This document shows positions 1-8,694 of a DNA stretch of 59,619 bases, piece after piece. The notes beneath the pieces were generated by a model that saw only the letters and a list, made by a program, of their open reading frames with translations, had not been told where the DNA came from and did no database searches. Location of the stretch: the NCBI GenBank assembly GCA_028278125.1, contig JANQEY010000290.1, positions 1-59,619 on the forward strand. The letters run 5' to 3'. The translations under genes were made by a program, and so were the position numbers. The number at the start of each line of letters is the position of its first letter. Positions within the stretch are counted from its first letter, which is position 1. The DNA is from a bacterium. GTDB lineage: Bacteria; Electryoneota; Electryoneia; Electryoneales; Electryoneaceae.

Positions 1-65
1 GAATAGATATCATACGCACGTTCTCCACGCCCCGTCTGCTCTACTACCATTGGAACCAGGTTCAT
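1..65 (-). CDS. clpP: ATP-dependent Clp protease proteolytic subunit, N-terminal fragment
   Basis: Only the first 21 codons lie in the window; the gene runs off the left edge. The minus strand reads MNLVPMVVEQTGRGERAYDI from an ATG at 65, which is the typical start of mature ClpP (VP.V.E.T.RGERAYDIYS). ClpP is the serine protease ring that partners ClpX or ClpA. A purine-rich AGAGG lies about ten bases before the ATG. It follows tig on the same strand, the widespread tig-clpP-clpX order, which supports the call. Catalytic residues are outside the window. Confidence 0.85.
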   Translation of the reverse strand, partial: MNLVPMVVEQTGRGERAYDIY

Positions 66-167
66 CTCGTGCCTCTGTGTTTAAAATCGTGAAGTCTTAT
101 ATAATCCTAAAAGCTGCTAAAAAAATGACTGAAAATCAATAACAGCAGCTATTTTAGGGCTCGTAGC

Positions 168-1463
168 TCAGCCGTTTAAAATCTCACGGACAGGCATTTT
201 CCGCTCATCGAGTTTTGATTCCTTGAGCAGAGTTTCCATCAATTTACTCTCGGTAATCTCACGCTGGAGCATATCGCGTTTTTCACCCGATTTGAACATC
301 ATTTTCAGGTTTTCAACATCCTGACCGGTAGCTTCTCCCCGCATTTCGAGCTGTTTCTCGATCTCTTCGTCTGTCGCGTCAAGTTTAAGGTCAACAATCA
401 ACCTTTCTTTTATAAACGACCAGCGGATCTGTTTCTCTGCAACAGATTCCAGGCTTTTTCGCAGAACATCTTCACTGATCATGTTCTGGTTCTCTTCTTT
501 CTGGCGCTGGACAAGACGTTCAAGGGTTTCAGCAATCAGGGACGGCGGGACATCAAACGGATTTGCTTCGACAATTTTATCGATCATCCGTTCCGCTACC
601 CTCTGGTTTACCATGTAGTTAGTATATCCCTCGAGATCGATCTTGATCTTCTCACGCAGGTCATCCAGTTTTTCCATCTTTTCGTCAACCTGGGAAGCGA
701 AATCATCATTAAGTTCAGGTAACTCAACCTGTTCCAGATTCTTAACTGTAATTTCCCAGCCGAAATCTTCAACTTTCTGCTTCTGATCCGCATCGGTGGT
801 TGTCCGCTGAGCCTTGATCCTGCGTACTTCGTCCTTTTTGACACCAACTACCTGCTCATCGGTTCCTTCCCCAAGCATCTCTTTTCCCAGCTCAATCGGA
901 ACATTTTCATTCTTATGACCGATAACAATTGTCCCCGCCGAATCGAGCTCCTGCAGATCGATTGTCATACGATCGCCTATTTCAGCACCGGAATTTTCAT
1001 CGCGCACTGAAATTATAGCTTTATCCCTGCGCATGGATTCAAGGTATTCGTTGATATCATCATCATTAACTTCAGCAACTTCCTTTAGAACCGAATGTCC
1101 CTTCCAGTTATCGACTGAAAATTCGTCAAGAACTTCCACAACCATTGTAAAACTTAATTTTTCACCCGGTTGATAATCCGGTTCCTGGATATCACCAGGT
1201 GTAACTGGACGAAGCTCTGCTTTCTTAAGGATTTCCGGGTAGATTTCCTTGATATAATCATCAATCGATTCCCAACGAATGCTCTCACCATAGCGTTTCT
1301 GAACAACACTCATCGGAACTTTACCCTTACGGAACCCATCAACTGCCAGGTTTTTCTGTACCTTTTTATAAGCTTTATCAAAATGCGGGAGAAGGTCTTC
1401 TTCCGGTATTTCAACGCGCACTTTTACTACCGCGCCTTCTTTTGATTGGTCTAAGATTTTCAC
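168..1463 (-). CDS. tig: Trigger factor (ribosome-associated chaperone)
   Basis: Trigger factor binds the ribosome at the exit tunnel and shields nascent chains; it also carries a peptidyl-prolyl isomerase domain. The 431-residue length is normal for the family. The ribosome-binding signature GFRKGKVP is at residues 43-50, in the N-terminal domain (about 1-115). A degenerate FKBP-like segment follows (about 150-240), then a long helical C-terminal chaperone domain (about 250-430). The start is GTG at 1463, preceded by AAGGATAAGGCA, a good ribosome site. About 100 bases separate it from clpP downstream on the same strand, so the two are probably cotranscribed, coupling folding and proteolysis as in many bacteria. 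Confidence 0.95.
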   Translation of the reverse strand: MKILDQSKEGAVVKVRVEIPEEDLLPHFDKAYKKVQKNLAVDGFRKGKVPMSVVQKRYGESIRWESIDDYIKEIYPEILKKAELRPVTPGDIQEPDYQPGEKLSFTMVVEVLDEFSVDNWKGHSVLKEVAEVNDDDINEYLESMRRDKAIISVRDENSGAEIGDRMTIDLQELDSAGTIVIGHKNENVPIELGKEMLGEGTDEQVVGVKKDEVRRIKAQRTTTDADQKQKVEDFGWEITVKNLEQVELPELNDDFASQVDEKMEKLDDLREKIKIDLEGYTNYMVNQRVAERMIDKIVEANPFDVPPSLIAETLERLVQRQKEENQNMISEDVLRKSLESVAEKQIRWSFIKERLIVDLKLDATDEEIEKQLEMRGEATGQDVENLKMMFKSGEKRDMLQREITESKLMETLLKESKLDERKMPVREILNG

Positions 1464-1607
1464 TGCCTTATCCTTTGCTCACAATTGTTAATATGATGCT
1501 AACAGAACTTTGAAAGGTACTACAAGGAATATCCAAACGGTAGGAATAAAAATCCATGAGGGAGACAGTAATAAATAATAAATGGATAGAAAATATGCTT
1601 TTTTGCG

Positions 1608-2321
1608 CTAGCGTTTTAACTTCAAGTTAATTAACATTCCCAGGGAAACTGCAATTGTCGTTGGACTGTCATCACTGGTAAAGCCAACCGATGTTGAGAA
1701 CAGGATAGAATGGTTGTCCGATATTCTGCGCTGGAAATCTAATCCAAATGAGACAACTGTTGTATTTCTATCATCCGTATCTATATCATATCCGTCCTCA
1801 TCTTCCTTCTCGGTTTTGGTGGAAACCCTGGCAATATGAAGCCCAGGATACAGGTTTGAAAAATTGTCAATCTGATATTGAGTATACACACCTGCCCCAT
1901 ATATTAAACTCATAACCTCTATTTCTCCACTGGATTCTGTCGGACCATACCATCCAACACTATGAAATTCGTAATCGTACATCGCTTTTTCATATGCTCC
2001 CGATAAGAACAAGCCAACAGGAGTATTCTCGCTAGGCCGAAAGATTAGAAGGTTTACAAATGGAGAGAATACTTTCCCTTTGATATCGTCTGCATTTTCA
2101 ACATTCTGGCTGACATTACCATATAAAAAGCCAATATCAAAAGTACCGTTCAGGGCGATGGACGGCGTCACAGCTAACATTGACGCTTCAGGATTCTGGG
2201 TAAAACTTCCACCAACACCAATACCGTTGTCGTCGAGATCAATAAACATCGATTGGGAATATGAATTTTGAACAATAAACAGGCTCAAAAAGATCGAACA
2301 AGCGAGGGTATATTTTCTCAT
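1608..2321 (-). CDS. Exported protein, probable small outer-membrane beta-barrel
   Basis: No family was recognised. The 237-residue product begins with a clear signal peptide (Arg-Lys, then a hydrophobic stretch ending near SYSQ at about residue 23). The rest is rich in alternating hydrophobic and polar segments with aromatic residues, and the last residues (SLGMLINLKLKR) look like a final strand. This pattern fits an 8- to 10-strand outer-membrane barrel. There is no T9SS sorting domain. The start ATG at 2321 has AAGGAC about nine bases upstream. It stands alone between tig and pdxS, with no obvious partner. A periplasmic beta-rich protein is an alternative. Confidence 0.6.
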   Translation of the reverse strand: MRKYTLACSIFLSLFIVQNSYSQSMFIDLDDNGIGVGGSFTQNPEASMLAVTPSIALNGTFDIGFLYGNVSQNVENADDIKGKVFSPFVNLLIFRPSENTPVGLFLSGAYEKAMYDYEFHSVGWYGPTESSGEIEVMSLIYGAGVYTQYQIDNFSNLYPGLHIARVSTKTEKEDEDGYDIDTDDRNTTVVSFGLDFQRRISDNHSILFSTSVGFTSDDSPTTIAVSLGMLINLKLKR

Positions 2322-2673
2322 TGTAAACAGTCCTTTGATATTTACACTATTAAAATAACATATCCCGCAGACTTCAGCTAATACCCGGGAGAGCTAAAAT
2401 TTCCCGAAAAGTATTGAACATTGTTAGAAAACAGTTAAAAATCGTCCGGGCGCCATGTGGTAAAGAACAACCGTCCAAATAATCGTAACAACTATTATAA
2501 CAACATATTACATTATAAATTCATGGAGCCACGACCATACATCTTTTCATTGTGGAGGACGTTTATACTATTTATCTTCATTGTGTTGGATGTTTTAATA
2601 ACTACCTGCCCTGGATTAACATCCAGGGCTGGTTTTCGTGATACAATTTTTATGCTTTTTCAGAGGTAATATT
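2322..2673. other. Intergenic region upstream of pdxS
   Basis: This AT-rich stretch separates the divergent barrel gene and pdxS. It must hold the promoters of both, but I see no convincing promoter hexamers or riboswitch. A 70-codon open frame at 2457-2669 has no ribosome site and unlikely composition, so I do not call it a gene. Confidence 0.5.
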
Positions 2674-3600
2674 ATGGATAACGGTAAAACTATTGGGACT
2701 ATCGAGCTGAAGATCGGACTCGCCGATATGCTTCGTGGCGGTGTAATCATGGACGTCACCAACGCTGACCAGGCGAAAATCGCCGAAGATGCAGGCGCAG
2801 CATCGGTTATGGCACTGGAAAGAGTACCGGCTGATATTCGTAAAGAGGGTGGTGTTGCCAGGATGTCGCGGATTGATGTCCTCGAAGAAATTATGAAATC
2901 GGTGCAGATCCCGGTAATGGCGAAAGTCCGTATCGGTCATTTTGTCGAAGCGCAGATTCTCGAACAACTGGGCGTTGACTTTATTGATGAATCTGAGGTC
3001 CTCACCCCCGCCGACGAAGAAAACCACATCGACAAACATAATTTTAAAGTTCCGTTTGTATGTGGCTGCCGTAACCTGGGTGAAGCGCTAAGAAGGATCG
3101 GTGAAGGCGCCGCGATGATGCGTACCAAGGGTGAAGCAGGTACGGGTAATGTCGTAGAAGCCGTTCGTCACATGCGCCAGGTTGTGGGCGACATGCGCAG
3201 AATTCAGCACATGGATTCAGCCGAGCTGATGGCCGAAGCCAAGAATCTCGGTGCACCCTACAGTATAGTCCGTTATGTACACGAACATGGAAAACTACCT
3301 GTCCCGAACTTTGCCGCCGGTGGTGTAGCAACACCTGCTGACGCCGCGATGATGGTTCAGCTTGGCGCTGAAAGTGTATTTGTCGGGTCGGGTATCTTCA
3401 AAGCCGGATCGGACATCAAGGATAAAGCCGAACGTCACAAAATCCAGGGCGCCCTCGCAGCGGCAATAGTCCGTGCCGTTACCAACGCCGACAATGCCGA
3501 AGAAGTACTTGCAGCACAACGTGACCAGGGTGCAGTGATGATGGGCCTGGACGTCAGGACAATGCCGGAAGAAGAAAAACTGGCGACACGGGGCTGGTAA
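2674..3600 (+). CDS. pdxS: Pyridoxal 5'-phosphate synthase, PdxS subunit
   Basis: PdxS builds pyridoxal 5'-phosphate from ribose 5-phosphate, glyceraldehyde 3-phosphate and ammonia supplied by PdxT. The 308-residue product is close to full family length. The catalytic lysines are visible: K84 in [10 protein letters not shown] and K152 in [12 protein letters not shown]27 sits in the conserved GGVIMDV segment, and the phosphate-binding glycine-rich stretches are present. I chose the ATG at 2674 because AGAGGT lies seven bases before it; a longer frame from 2638 adds 12 unconserved residues. The stop codon overlaps the pdxT start (TAATG), so the two subunits are translationally coupled. This is the DXP-independent B6 route. 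Confidence 0.96.
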   Translation: MDNGKTIGTIELKIGLADMLRGGVIMDVTNADQAKIAEDAGAASVMALERVPADIRKEGGVARMSRIDVLEEIMKSVQIPVMAKVRIGHFVEAQILEQLGVDFIDESEVLTPADEENHIDKHNFKVPFVCGCRNLGEALRRIGEGAAMMRTKGEAGTGNVVEAVRHMRQVVGDMRRIQHMDSAELMAEAKNLGAPYSIVRYVHEHGKLPVPNFAAGGVATPADAAMMVQLGAESVFVGSGIFKAGSDIKDKAERHKIQGALAAAIVRAVTNADNAEEVLAAQRDQGAVMMGLDVRTMPEEEKLATRGW

Positions 3601-4229
3601 TGCTGATTGGTGTTCTCGCCTTACAGGGTGATTTTGAAACCCACGAAACTGCGCTGAATGATGTTGGCCTGGATGTTGTTGAAATCCGAACCGCGGAAGA
3701 CGCCGGCTTCGCCAATCCCAACAAGCCAAGAGAAGCACGGAGGGGTGCCGCTGCTCAGCCTGATATCGCACTGAAAGCTGTTCCCGACGGGATTGTTATA
3801 CCTGGAGGCGAATCGAGTACTTTTGACCTGCTTGGACGTCGTTACGGGATAAATAATCTGATATCAGCGTTTGCAGCTTCCGGGAAAACAATCTTCGGTA
3901 CCTGTGCCGGGGCTATATGGCTGGGAAAAGGTGACCATCACAAGGTCAAATCTCTCGAATTGATTGATGTAACCATCGAACGAAACGCTTACGGCCGCCA
4001 GGTTGATTCGTTCACTGCTCCAGTAAATATCGACGGGTTGGATGATCCTTTCGAAGCCGTTTTCATAAGAGCACCGAAGATTACAGCTATTGGTCCTGGT
4101 GTTGAAGTGCTTGCCGAATACAATGGCGATCCTGTCCTTGTTCGACAGAACAATATCTGGCTATGTACCTTCCATCCCGAACGAACCGACGACCGCAGGA
4201 TACATAAACTTGTATTTAACGTACACTGA
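3600..4229 (+). CDS. pdxT: Pyridoxal 5'-phosphate synthase, PdxT glutaminase subunit
   Basis: PdxT hydrolyses glutamine and channels ammonia to PdxS. The class I amidotransferase triad is present: C102 in FGTCAGA, H192 and E194 in TFHPERTD. The oxyanion motif PGGESST is at 68-74. The 209-residue length slightly exceeds the usual ~190-200 because about 25 residues (34-58, rich in Pro, Arg and Ala) sit between the second strand and the PGGES motif. The start ATG overlaps the pdxS stop by one base. A strong terminator follows the gene, closing a two-gene operon. Confidence 0.94.
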   Translation: MLIGVLALQGDFETHETALNDVGLDVVEIRTAEDAGFANPNKPREARRGAAAQPDIALKAVPDGIVIPGGESSTFDLLGRRYGINNLISAFAASGKTIFGTCAGAIWLGKGDHHKVKSLELIDVTIERNAYGRQVDSFTAPVNIDGLDDPFEAVFIRAPKITAIGPGVEVLAEYNGDPVLVRQNNIWLCTFHPERTDDRRIHKLVFNVH

Positions 4230-4256
4230 TTAACTGGTTTTAGACTTTACATAAAG

Positions 4257-4285
4257 AAAATGCGGATCTTTTGATCCGCATTTTT
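4257..4285 (+). terminator. Rho-independent terminator of pdxST
   Basis: An inverted repeat TGCGGATC / GATCCGCA with a short T-rich loop is followed by TTTTT, 28 bases after the pdxT stop. The A-run on the 5' side could also make it work from the other strand for the convergent gene ending at 4372. Confidence 0.85.
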
Positions 4286-4314
4286 CATGCTATATAAGTT
4301 ATGTTATACTCTGG

Positions 4315-4348
4315 GTGTCATCCCGGACTTGATCCGGGATCCAGTGTC
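4315..4348 (+). repeat. Short palindromic repeat, copy 1
   Basis: The element starts and ends with GTGTC and has a palindromic core of TCCCGGA and GATCCGGGA. The same element occurs in inverted orientation at 6090-6140 with about 17 extra bases in the middle. Together the two copies flank the T9SS gene at 4372-5832. It resembles short interspersed palindromic elements of many genomes; no transposase is present. Confidence 0.7.
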
Positions 4349-4371
4349 TTTGTTTTTTATCAGTTTACAAA

Positions 4372-5832
4372 TCATTTCATCAACACTACTTTCCTCAACT
4401 CATTCATCTTTCCGGGTACGCTAGCATGAATAAAATATGTACCGCTTGAGAGGTCTGATGCATCTAATGTAAAACTATGGTAACCGGCGCTAAGTGTTTT
4501 GTTCGTCAATATATCAACTTTTTGACCGAGAACATTATATACATTCATCTGTAAGAATGCCGCTTTGGGCAATCCCACGGAGATAGACGTTACCGGGTTG
4601 AAGGGATTCGGGTAAATCCGGACAATTTCAAACTCATCTGGAAGCTGGATATCCCGGTCGCGTTCCACTCCGGTTCCAGTAGCGTTGTACCATGCCAGGA
4701 AAGCAGGGTATGTTAACTCACCAAAATCACCATCCCCCGCAAGGATATAGGAGTCATCTCCCAGCACATGAATATCCGAGAAACCTTCGTCGCTGCCGGC
4801 GGTGCTATCACCTACGAGCAGTGTCCAAATCTCTGATCCGTCTTCAGGATCCACTTTTAACAGCAGCGCATCCTGGTGCGGATCTTCACCTTCAATTCTT
4901 CCGCCAAAAAGCCAGTTGCCGTCAAGATCTTCTGTACATGTGAGGAAATAGCTGGTGGAGGTACTGCCAGGGTAATGCTTAACCCAGACAGAATCGCCAT
5001 TCGCATCGAGTTTACCATACCAGGGATATCCTGGCGAACCATCTTCATCCAGCGCCGCATTGCCGGCAAACATAAAGGAACCATCTGTTGCTTCCCGGAC
5101 AATGGTCATGTACTGCCAGAAGGCGAGTGATATCACATTCCCCCAGACCTCGTTACCATCAAGATCAGTCTTTACGACATAACCGTCATAATTGTTCAGA
5201 GCGAAGTAACCACCACCGCTCATCACGAGATGATTATCTGACGTAATATCAATGCTGTTGAATCCTACAGAATACACACCTTCGCTGAATGTATAGCTAT
5301 TAACCAGGTCACCAGCTTCGTTAAATTCCCAGAGTGCCCCTTCCGACCGCTCACCGGTCCAGGTATCACCGGTCATAAAAATGCGGCCATCCGCTGTTCG
5401 GACCAGTGCACGACCATTATCGCTTTGTGTAGAGTCCCCGACCAGGGTTTCGGTTACCAGGAACCCTGACTCATCGGTTATTATCAACCTGGCATCATAC
5501 GCTTCCTGTTCATCGACCCAGGTAAATCCCGCCATTGCAAATCCTCCCCCGGGCAGCTCTACTACATCATAGTTGCCATCATAATTGCCCATTTCACCGT
5601 AGGTGCGATGCCATATCTCATCTCCTTCAGGGGAAGCCAGGTATAAAACGTCGCCTGAGTACCCTTCCCGCACACAATGCGCATAGTTACCATCACTTGT
5701 CTGAATCATGTGATAACTGGTCTGGCTCTGGTTAGTATACTGGTTCATCCAGACCTGCAGAGGTTGGGCTTCTGTCAGCAGAGGGAACAGGAGTAATACG
5801 AGCAATAAACAGCATAAGTGGCGAGTGAACAT
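4372..5832 (-). CDS. T9SS-exported protein with beta-propeller-like body
   Basis: The 486-residue product has a signal peptide (residues 1-22, ending LTEAQ). The body of about 375 residues holds repeated units such as DG..Y....G, LVVG/GGG and W.....G.S.S, like delta-60 or PQQ-type propeller proteins that record values. The last ~80 residues are a T9SS type A sorting domain: YPNPFNPVTSI, a VYNVLGQKV strand, an SSGTYF strand, and the terminal VVLMK. T9SS type A domains direct passage across the outer membrane and cell-surface attachment or release. Ligand or enzymatic activity is not evident. It is flanked by inverted repeats at 4315 and 6090. Confidence 0.8.
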   Translation of the reverse strand: MFTRHLCCLLLVLLLFPLLTEAQPLQVWMNQYTNQSQTSYHMIQTSDGNYAHCVREGYSGDVLYLASPEGDEIWHRTYGEMGNYDGNYDVVELPGGGFAMAGFTWVDEQEAYDARLIITDESGFLVTETLVGDSTQSDNGRALVRTADGRIFMTGDTWTGERSEGALWEFNEAGDLVNSYTFSEGVYSVGFNSIDITSDNHLVMSGGGYFALNNYDGYVVKTDLDGNEVWGNVISLAFWQYMTIVREATDGSFMFAGNAALDEDGSPGYPWYGKLDANGDSVWVKHYPGSTSTSYFLTCTEDLDGNWLFGGRIEGEDPHQDALLLKVDPEDGSEIWTLLVGDSTAGSDEGFSDIHVLGDDSYILAGDGDFGELTYPAFLAWYNATGTGVERDRDIQLPDEFEIVRIYPNPFNPVTSISVGLPKAAFLQMNVYNVLGQKVDILTNKTLSAGYHSFTLDASDLSSGTYFIHASVPGKMNELRKVVLMK

Positions 5833-5949
5833 TTTTTTACCCCGATTTTTGATTTTTTTAGCCAGGAAATTTTTGTGTTAAGATACGGTTTCGGATACCT
5901 TCTGGAAAGAACAGGTGAGGCTTCGGGGCTAATGGTTTACTTAGAAGAA

Positions 5950-6055
5950 TGTGTCGCTGTGAGCATTACCCGCCATGGAGGGGTAACGTAGTGAAGCGAG
6001 GCTTGCGGTGTGCGTAGCACAGCCGTGAACAAAGTGTAGCTCGGTGGGTGTTTTT
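5950..6055. repeat. Multi-hairpin element
   Basis: Several inverted repeats lie side by side: TTACCC ... GGGTAA around 5968-5988, and CGGTGTGC ... GCACAGCCG around 6006-6025. GC content is above that of the surrounding intergenic DNA. It has the look of a REP-like or small mobile palindromic element. Only one copy was seen in the window. Confidence 0.4.
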
Positions 6056-6089
6056 CAGACCAACAAAACAATCTTACTTTTTTATTAAC

Positions 6090-6140
6090 GACACTGGATC
6101 CCGGATCGAGTACGCCTCTGCGCATAAATCCGGGACGACA
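6090..6140 (-). repeat. Short palindromic repeat, copy 2 (inverted)
   Basis: Read on the minus strand, it shares GTGTC(A/G)TCCCGGA at one end and GATCCGGGATCCAGTGTC at the other with the copy at 4315-4348, but carries about 17 additional bases in the loop. Confidence 0.7.
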
Positions 6141-6207
6141 CCTTTACGAAGTAGTCAACAATCTCACTGGATTCTGGGATTTGAGCTATTTTTTGGCTAA
6201 TTAATTG

Positions 6208-6226
6208 CCAGGTTCGGGGAACCTGG
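6208..6226. repeat. Short perfect hairpin
   Basis: CCAGGTTC and GAACCTGG pair around a three-base GGG centre. There is no T-run on either side, so it is not a typical terminator, although it lies about 50 bases past the stop of the response regulator gene. Confidence 0.4.
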
Positions 6227-6273
6227 CCCACTATAAAGAAACTATTACTTTTTATCCAATCGTTATACTGGTA

Positions 6274-8100
6274 TTACCCTGACTGATTTTCCTTATAAAT
6301 CCTGTACCGTTCCATCACCGCTTCAAGGTCTTTAACTGAAATCGCTTTTTTACCGACACGTTTTTCTACCTTGACAAAATCGGCGATCTGTTGCAAGCCA
6401 CGAGATTCCAGCATATGGATTACTACCCCGAACTGGATATGGGAGAACTCCGTGTTCAGGCCGTAATTGGCAACTTCGAGCAGACGATAAATCTCAGCCA
6501 TCATCAGTTCAAAACCCTTTTCGGCATTTCGGCGGTCGAGGATAGTACGCAGGAAGTTTTCTACCTTTTTCGGATGCAGACGCGGGTCACCGTGACGGTC
6601 AAGCTCCTCAACAAGCTGTTTAAAGTCTGTAAAAATCAGCTCGTGATCGATCAAACCCTTGAGGACCTTTTTGATCCTGGAAACTATGCCGTCCGAATGT
6701 TCCTGGAGAAATTGGGTTATAGCCCTTGCCGGGTCAAGGGTTCTCGCTAGTTCAAAACGGATAGCCGAATGCAGCATACCCCGGTACTGATCTTTTTTTA
6801 TCTCCCAGTTACTGCGTATCTCATGAAGCAGGTTTTCAAGGGCTTCATTAACCGGATCAATTTTTAAATCAAACGGTGTATCTTCAAGCCTAACCATCCT
6901 GTTTACAAGAAGTTGAAACTGGTAGCTCAAATGCATCTGGAGATTTTTGCTTAATATCGATACTGGCAAATCCTTATAATACAATTTCTTGCTTTTCCCA
7001 GGCCATTCCTTGAAATACTTATCAACCGCTCCTGGAAGACAATCACCAATAAGTTTTGTTGTCAGTATTTCTCCAGTTTCCGCCTTGGCTTCCCTTTCCG
7101 GAGATTGCTTATCTTCAACATCTTCTTTTTCAAAAATCCCGATATCTTCTATTTCTTCGGTCTCTTCTTTCTCCTCAATCTCTTCAATAGAAGACAATTC
7201 TGAGATTTCCGAATCAGGGACATATAATTCCGCGGCCGATTCAGGATCAAGTAGTTCAGGTTCAGCAGCAGTTGATTCTTCAATTATTTCTGAGGCTAGC
7301 TTTGAATCATCAGGGGGCTGCTCGCCAAAGGAAACATCTTCCAGGTCCATTAAATCTTCTTGTTGATCCAGGGGTTCTTCTGCCTCTTCTATAACAGCTT
7401 CCCCGGCTTTCGACTCATCCTGCCTTCGTGCTGCTTCAAGCAACAATCCCTGCCAGGTGCCAAAGATTGTCCGTTCTTCACCCGGTGAACGTGCTGCAAG
7501 GGCGAATTGTCCACCACTCCAGTCAAATATCTGGTAAAACGCCTCTTCACCTGTCAGGCTGCCACAAACCGCATGGACAACTTCGCCGTCCTGGAAAAAA
7601 ACAGTCCCTCTCCCCTGGTCGGCAACAATACTTAGAGCGACTGTTCTTCCGCTCATCCCGATTAGCTGGATAATATCCGGGAGTTGCACTTCTTCGATTA
7701 CACCACCAAAACCGGCGGATGTACCGCGAAGTGATTCCTGGATAATTTCTACCAGTTCAGAGATGTCGAACGGTTTCTCCACGTAACGGATTGCGCCCCG
7801 GCGTAATCCTTCTTTCTCCAGCTCAGGTGTCCCGTAACCGGTCATTATTATAAACAGGATTCGTGGATATTGAGCTTTTACACGGAGAAGCAGATCGAGG
7901 CCATTTATTGCCGGCATCCTGAAATCGCTGAGGATCAATCGAATATCCGGATTTTCTGAGAGTATGGGGAAAACTAGGCGGGGATCGTTACAAACTATCG
8001 GATTTATCGTCGGGCTGTGCCGCTTGAGAAAATCACTGATGGCTATTGTTATATCTTCCTCGTCATCAACGATGAGGATTTTATTAACTTTCTCCTTCAA
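6274..8100 (-). CDS. Response regulator with PATAN (DUF4388) domain and long C-terminal region
   Basis: Residues 1-125 form a receiver domain: acidic pocket D12-D13, phospho-acceptor D59 (LILSDFRMP), T87 in MTGYG and K109 in the EKPF motif. Residues ~131-225 fit a PATAN/DUF4388 domain (LPDIIQLIGMSGRT, then GTVFFQDGEVVHA and GEEAFYQIFDW). A very acidic low-complexity linker follows (~230-350), then ~250 residues of predicted helix with no recognised family. There is no DNA-binding domain, so output is probably protein-protein. The start is TTG at 8100 with GGTGGAG upstream. It is the last gene of the MglA/roadblock operon, 73 bases after a roadblock gene, and is likely its phosphorylation-controlled input or output. 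No histidine kinase is adjacent. Confidence 0.85.
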   Translation of the reverse strand: MKEKVNKILIVDDEEDITIAISDFLKRHSPTINPIVCNDPRLVFPILSENPDIRLILSDFRMPAINGLDLLLRVKAQYPRILFIIMTGYGTPELEKEGLRRGAIRYVEKPFDISELVEIIQESLRGTSAGFGGVIEEVQLPDIIQLIGMSGRTVALSIVADQGRGTVFFQDGEVVHAVCGSLTGEEAFYQIFDWSGGQFALAARSPGEERTIFGTWQGLLLEAARRQDESKAGEAVIEEAEEPLDQQEDLMDLEDVSFGEQPPDDSKLASEIIEESTAAEPELLDPESAAELYVPDSEISELSSIEEIEEKEETEEIEDIGIFEKEDVEDKQSPEREAKAETGEILTTKLIGDCLPGAVDKYFKEWPGKSKKLYYKDLPVSILSKNLQMHLSYQFQLLVNRMVRLEDTPFDLKIDPVNEALENLLHEIRSNWEIKKDQYRGMLHSAIRFELARTLDPARAITQFLQEHSDGIVSRIKKVLKGLIDHELIFTDFKQLVEELDRHGDPRLHPKKVENFLRTILDRRNAEKGFELMMAEIYRLLEVANYGLNTEFSHIQFGVVIHMLESRGLQQIADFVKVEKRVGKKAISVKDLEAVMERYRIYKENQSG

Positions 8101-8173
8101 TATAACAACTCCACCAGGGTACGAAATCTAATTTAATGGTTATCTAATATATATTATCGGGTAAAATTTAAAT

Positions 8174-8689
8174 TTAGCCATCAAGCCATGCAGGGAACAT
8201 TCCTTCACCTGAATCCTCGCTGTCATCATCCGATCCGGATTCATCTCCGGCTTCGCCGGTTGAAGTGTCCTGATCCTGGTCACCTGTTTCTTTTCCTTCG
8301 AAAAACCTGCCAAGATGATCAGCAGCCTGCTCGGTATATAGCTTCACCAGTCCTAGATTCGTTTCACCACCGAATACAACAATCAGGATATGCCTTTCCC
8401 CTGCTTTTCCAATAAAGAGGTGACGATCTTTTCCCTGGTGAGTCAGCCTGTTGAAATCCTGTTCACCAAGTAAGCTTGCAATTTCCGCTGTAGCACCGAA
8501 TGATGCCGCAATCAGGGCTGCCAACGCTACACGATCCAGGTCGATCTCGCCGGCTTCTGCCACCAGGAATCCGTCGGTATCGACCAGAAATACACCAAGT
8601 GCGTTTGCTTCCTGGACTATCTGGTTGAGAACAGCCTGGCTACGCTGCAACTTGTCGAGATCTCTTTCAACATCTTTTAGATTTAACAT
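8174..8689 (-). CDS. Roadblock/LC7 domain protein (MglB-like)
   Basis: Residues ~15-130 match the roadblock/LC7 pattern: a helix, then GVFLVDTDGFLVAEAG, DRVALAALIAASFGATAEIASLLG, and NLGLVKLYTEQA. Roadblock proteins such as MglB bind and regulate Ras-like GTPases such as MglA, often as GTPase-activating proteins. The last ~40 residues are highly acidic (Asp/Glu/Ser/Gly) and probably disordered. The ATG at 8689 has AAGGA upstream and lies only five bases after the MglA-like gene, so this is the best candidate for its direct partner. Confidence 0.88.
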   Translation of the reverse strand: MLNLKDVERDLDKLQRSQAVLNQIVQEANALGVFLVDTDGFLVAEAGEIDLDRVALAALIAASFGATAEIASLLGEQDFNRLTHQGKDRHLFIGKAGERHILIVVFGGETNLGLVKLYTEQAADHLGRFFEGKETGDQDQDTSTGEAGDESGSDDDSEDSGEGMFPAWLDG

Positions 8690-8694
8690 GGCAT

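Larger units (their letters stand above)
5833..6273. other. Repeat-rich intergenic region
   Basis: There is no gene in this 441-base stretch. It holds a multi-hairpin segment at about 5950-6055, the second copy of the short palindromic repeat at 6090-6140, and a short perfect hairpin at 6208-6226. It separates the T9SS gene from the end of the signalling operon; both are on the minus strand. Confidence 0.6.

Noticed and set aside
2457..2669. 70-codon open frame before pdxS
   Set aside because: No ribosome site, unlikely composition, and it runs into the pdxS leader.
6989..7366. Serine-rich 125-codon frame on the plus strand
   Set aside because: It is the antisense image of the acidic linker of the response regulator.
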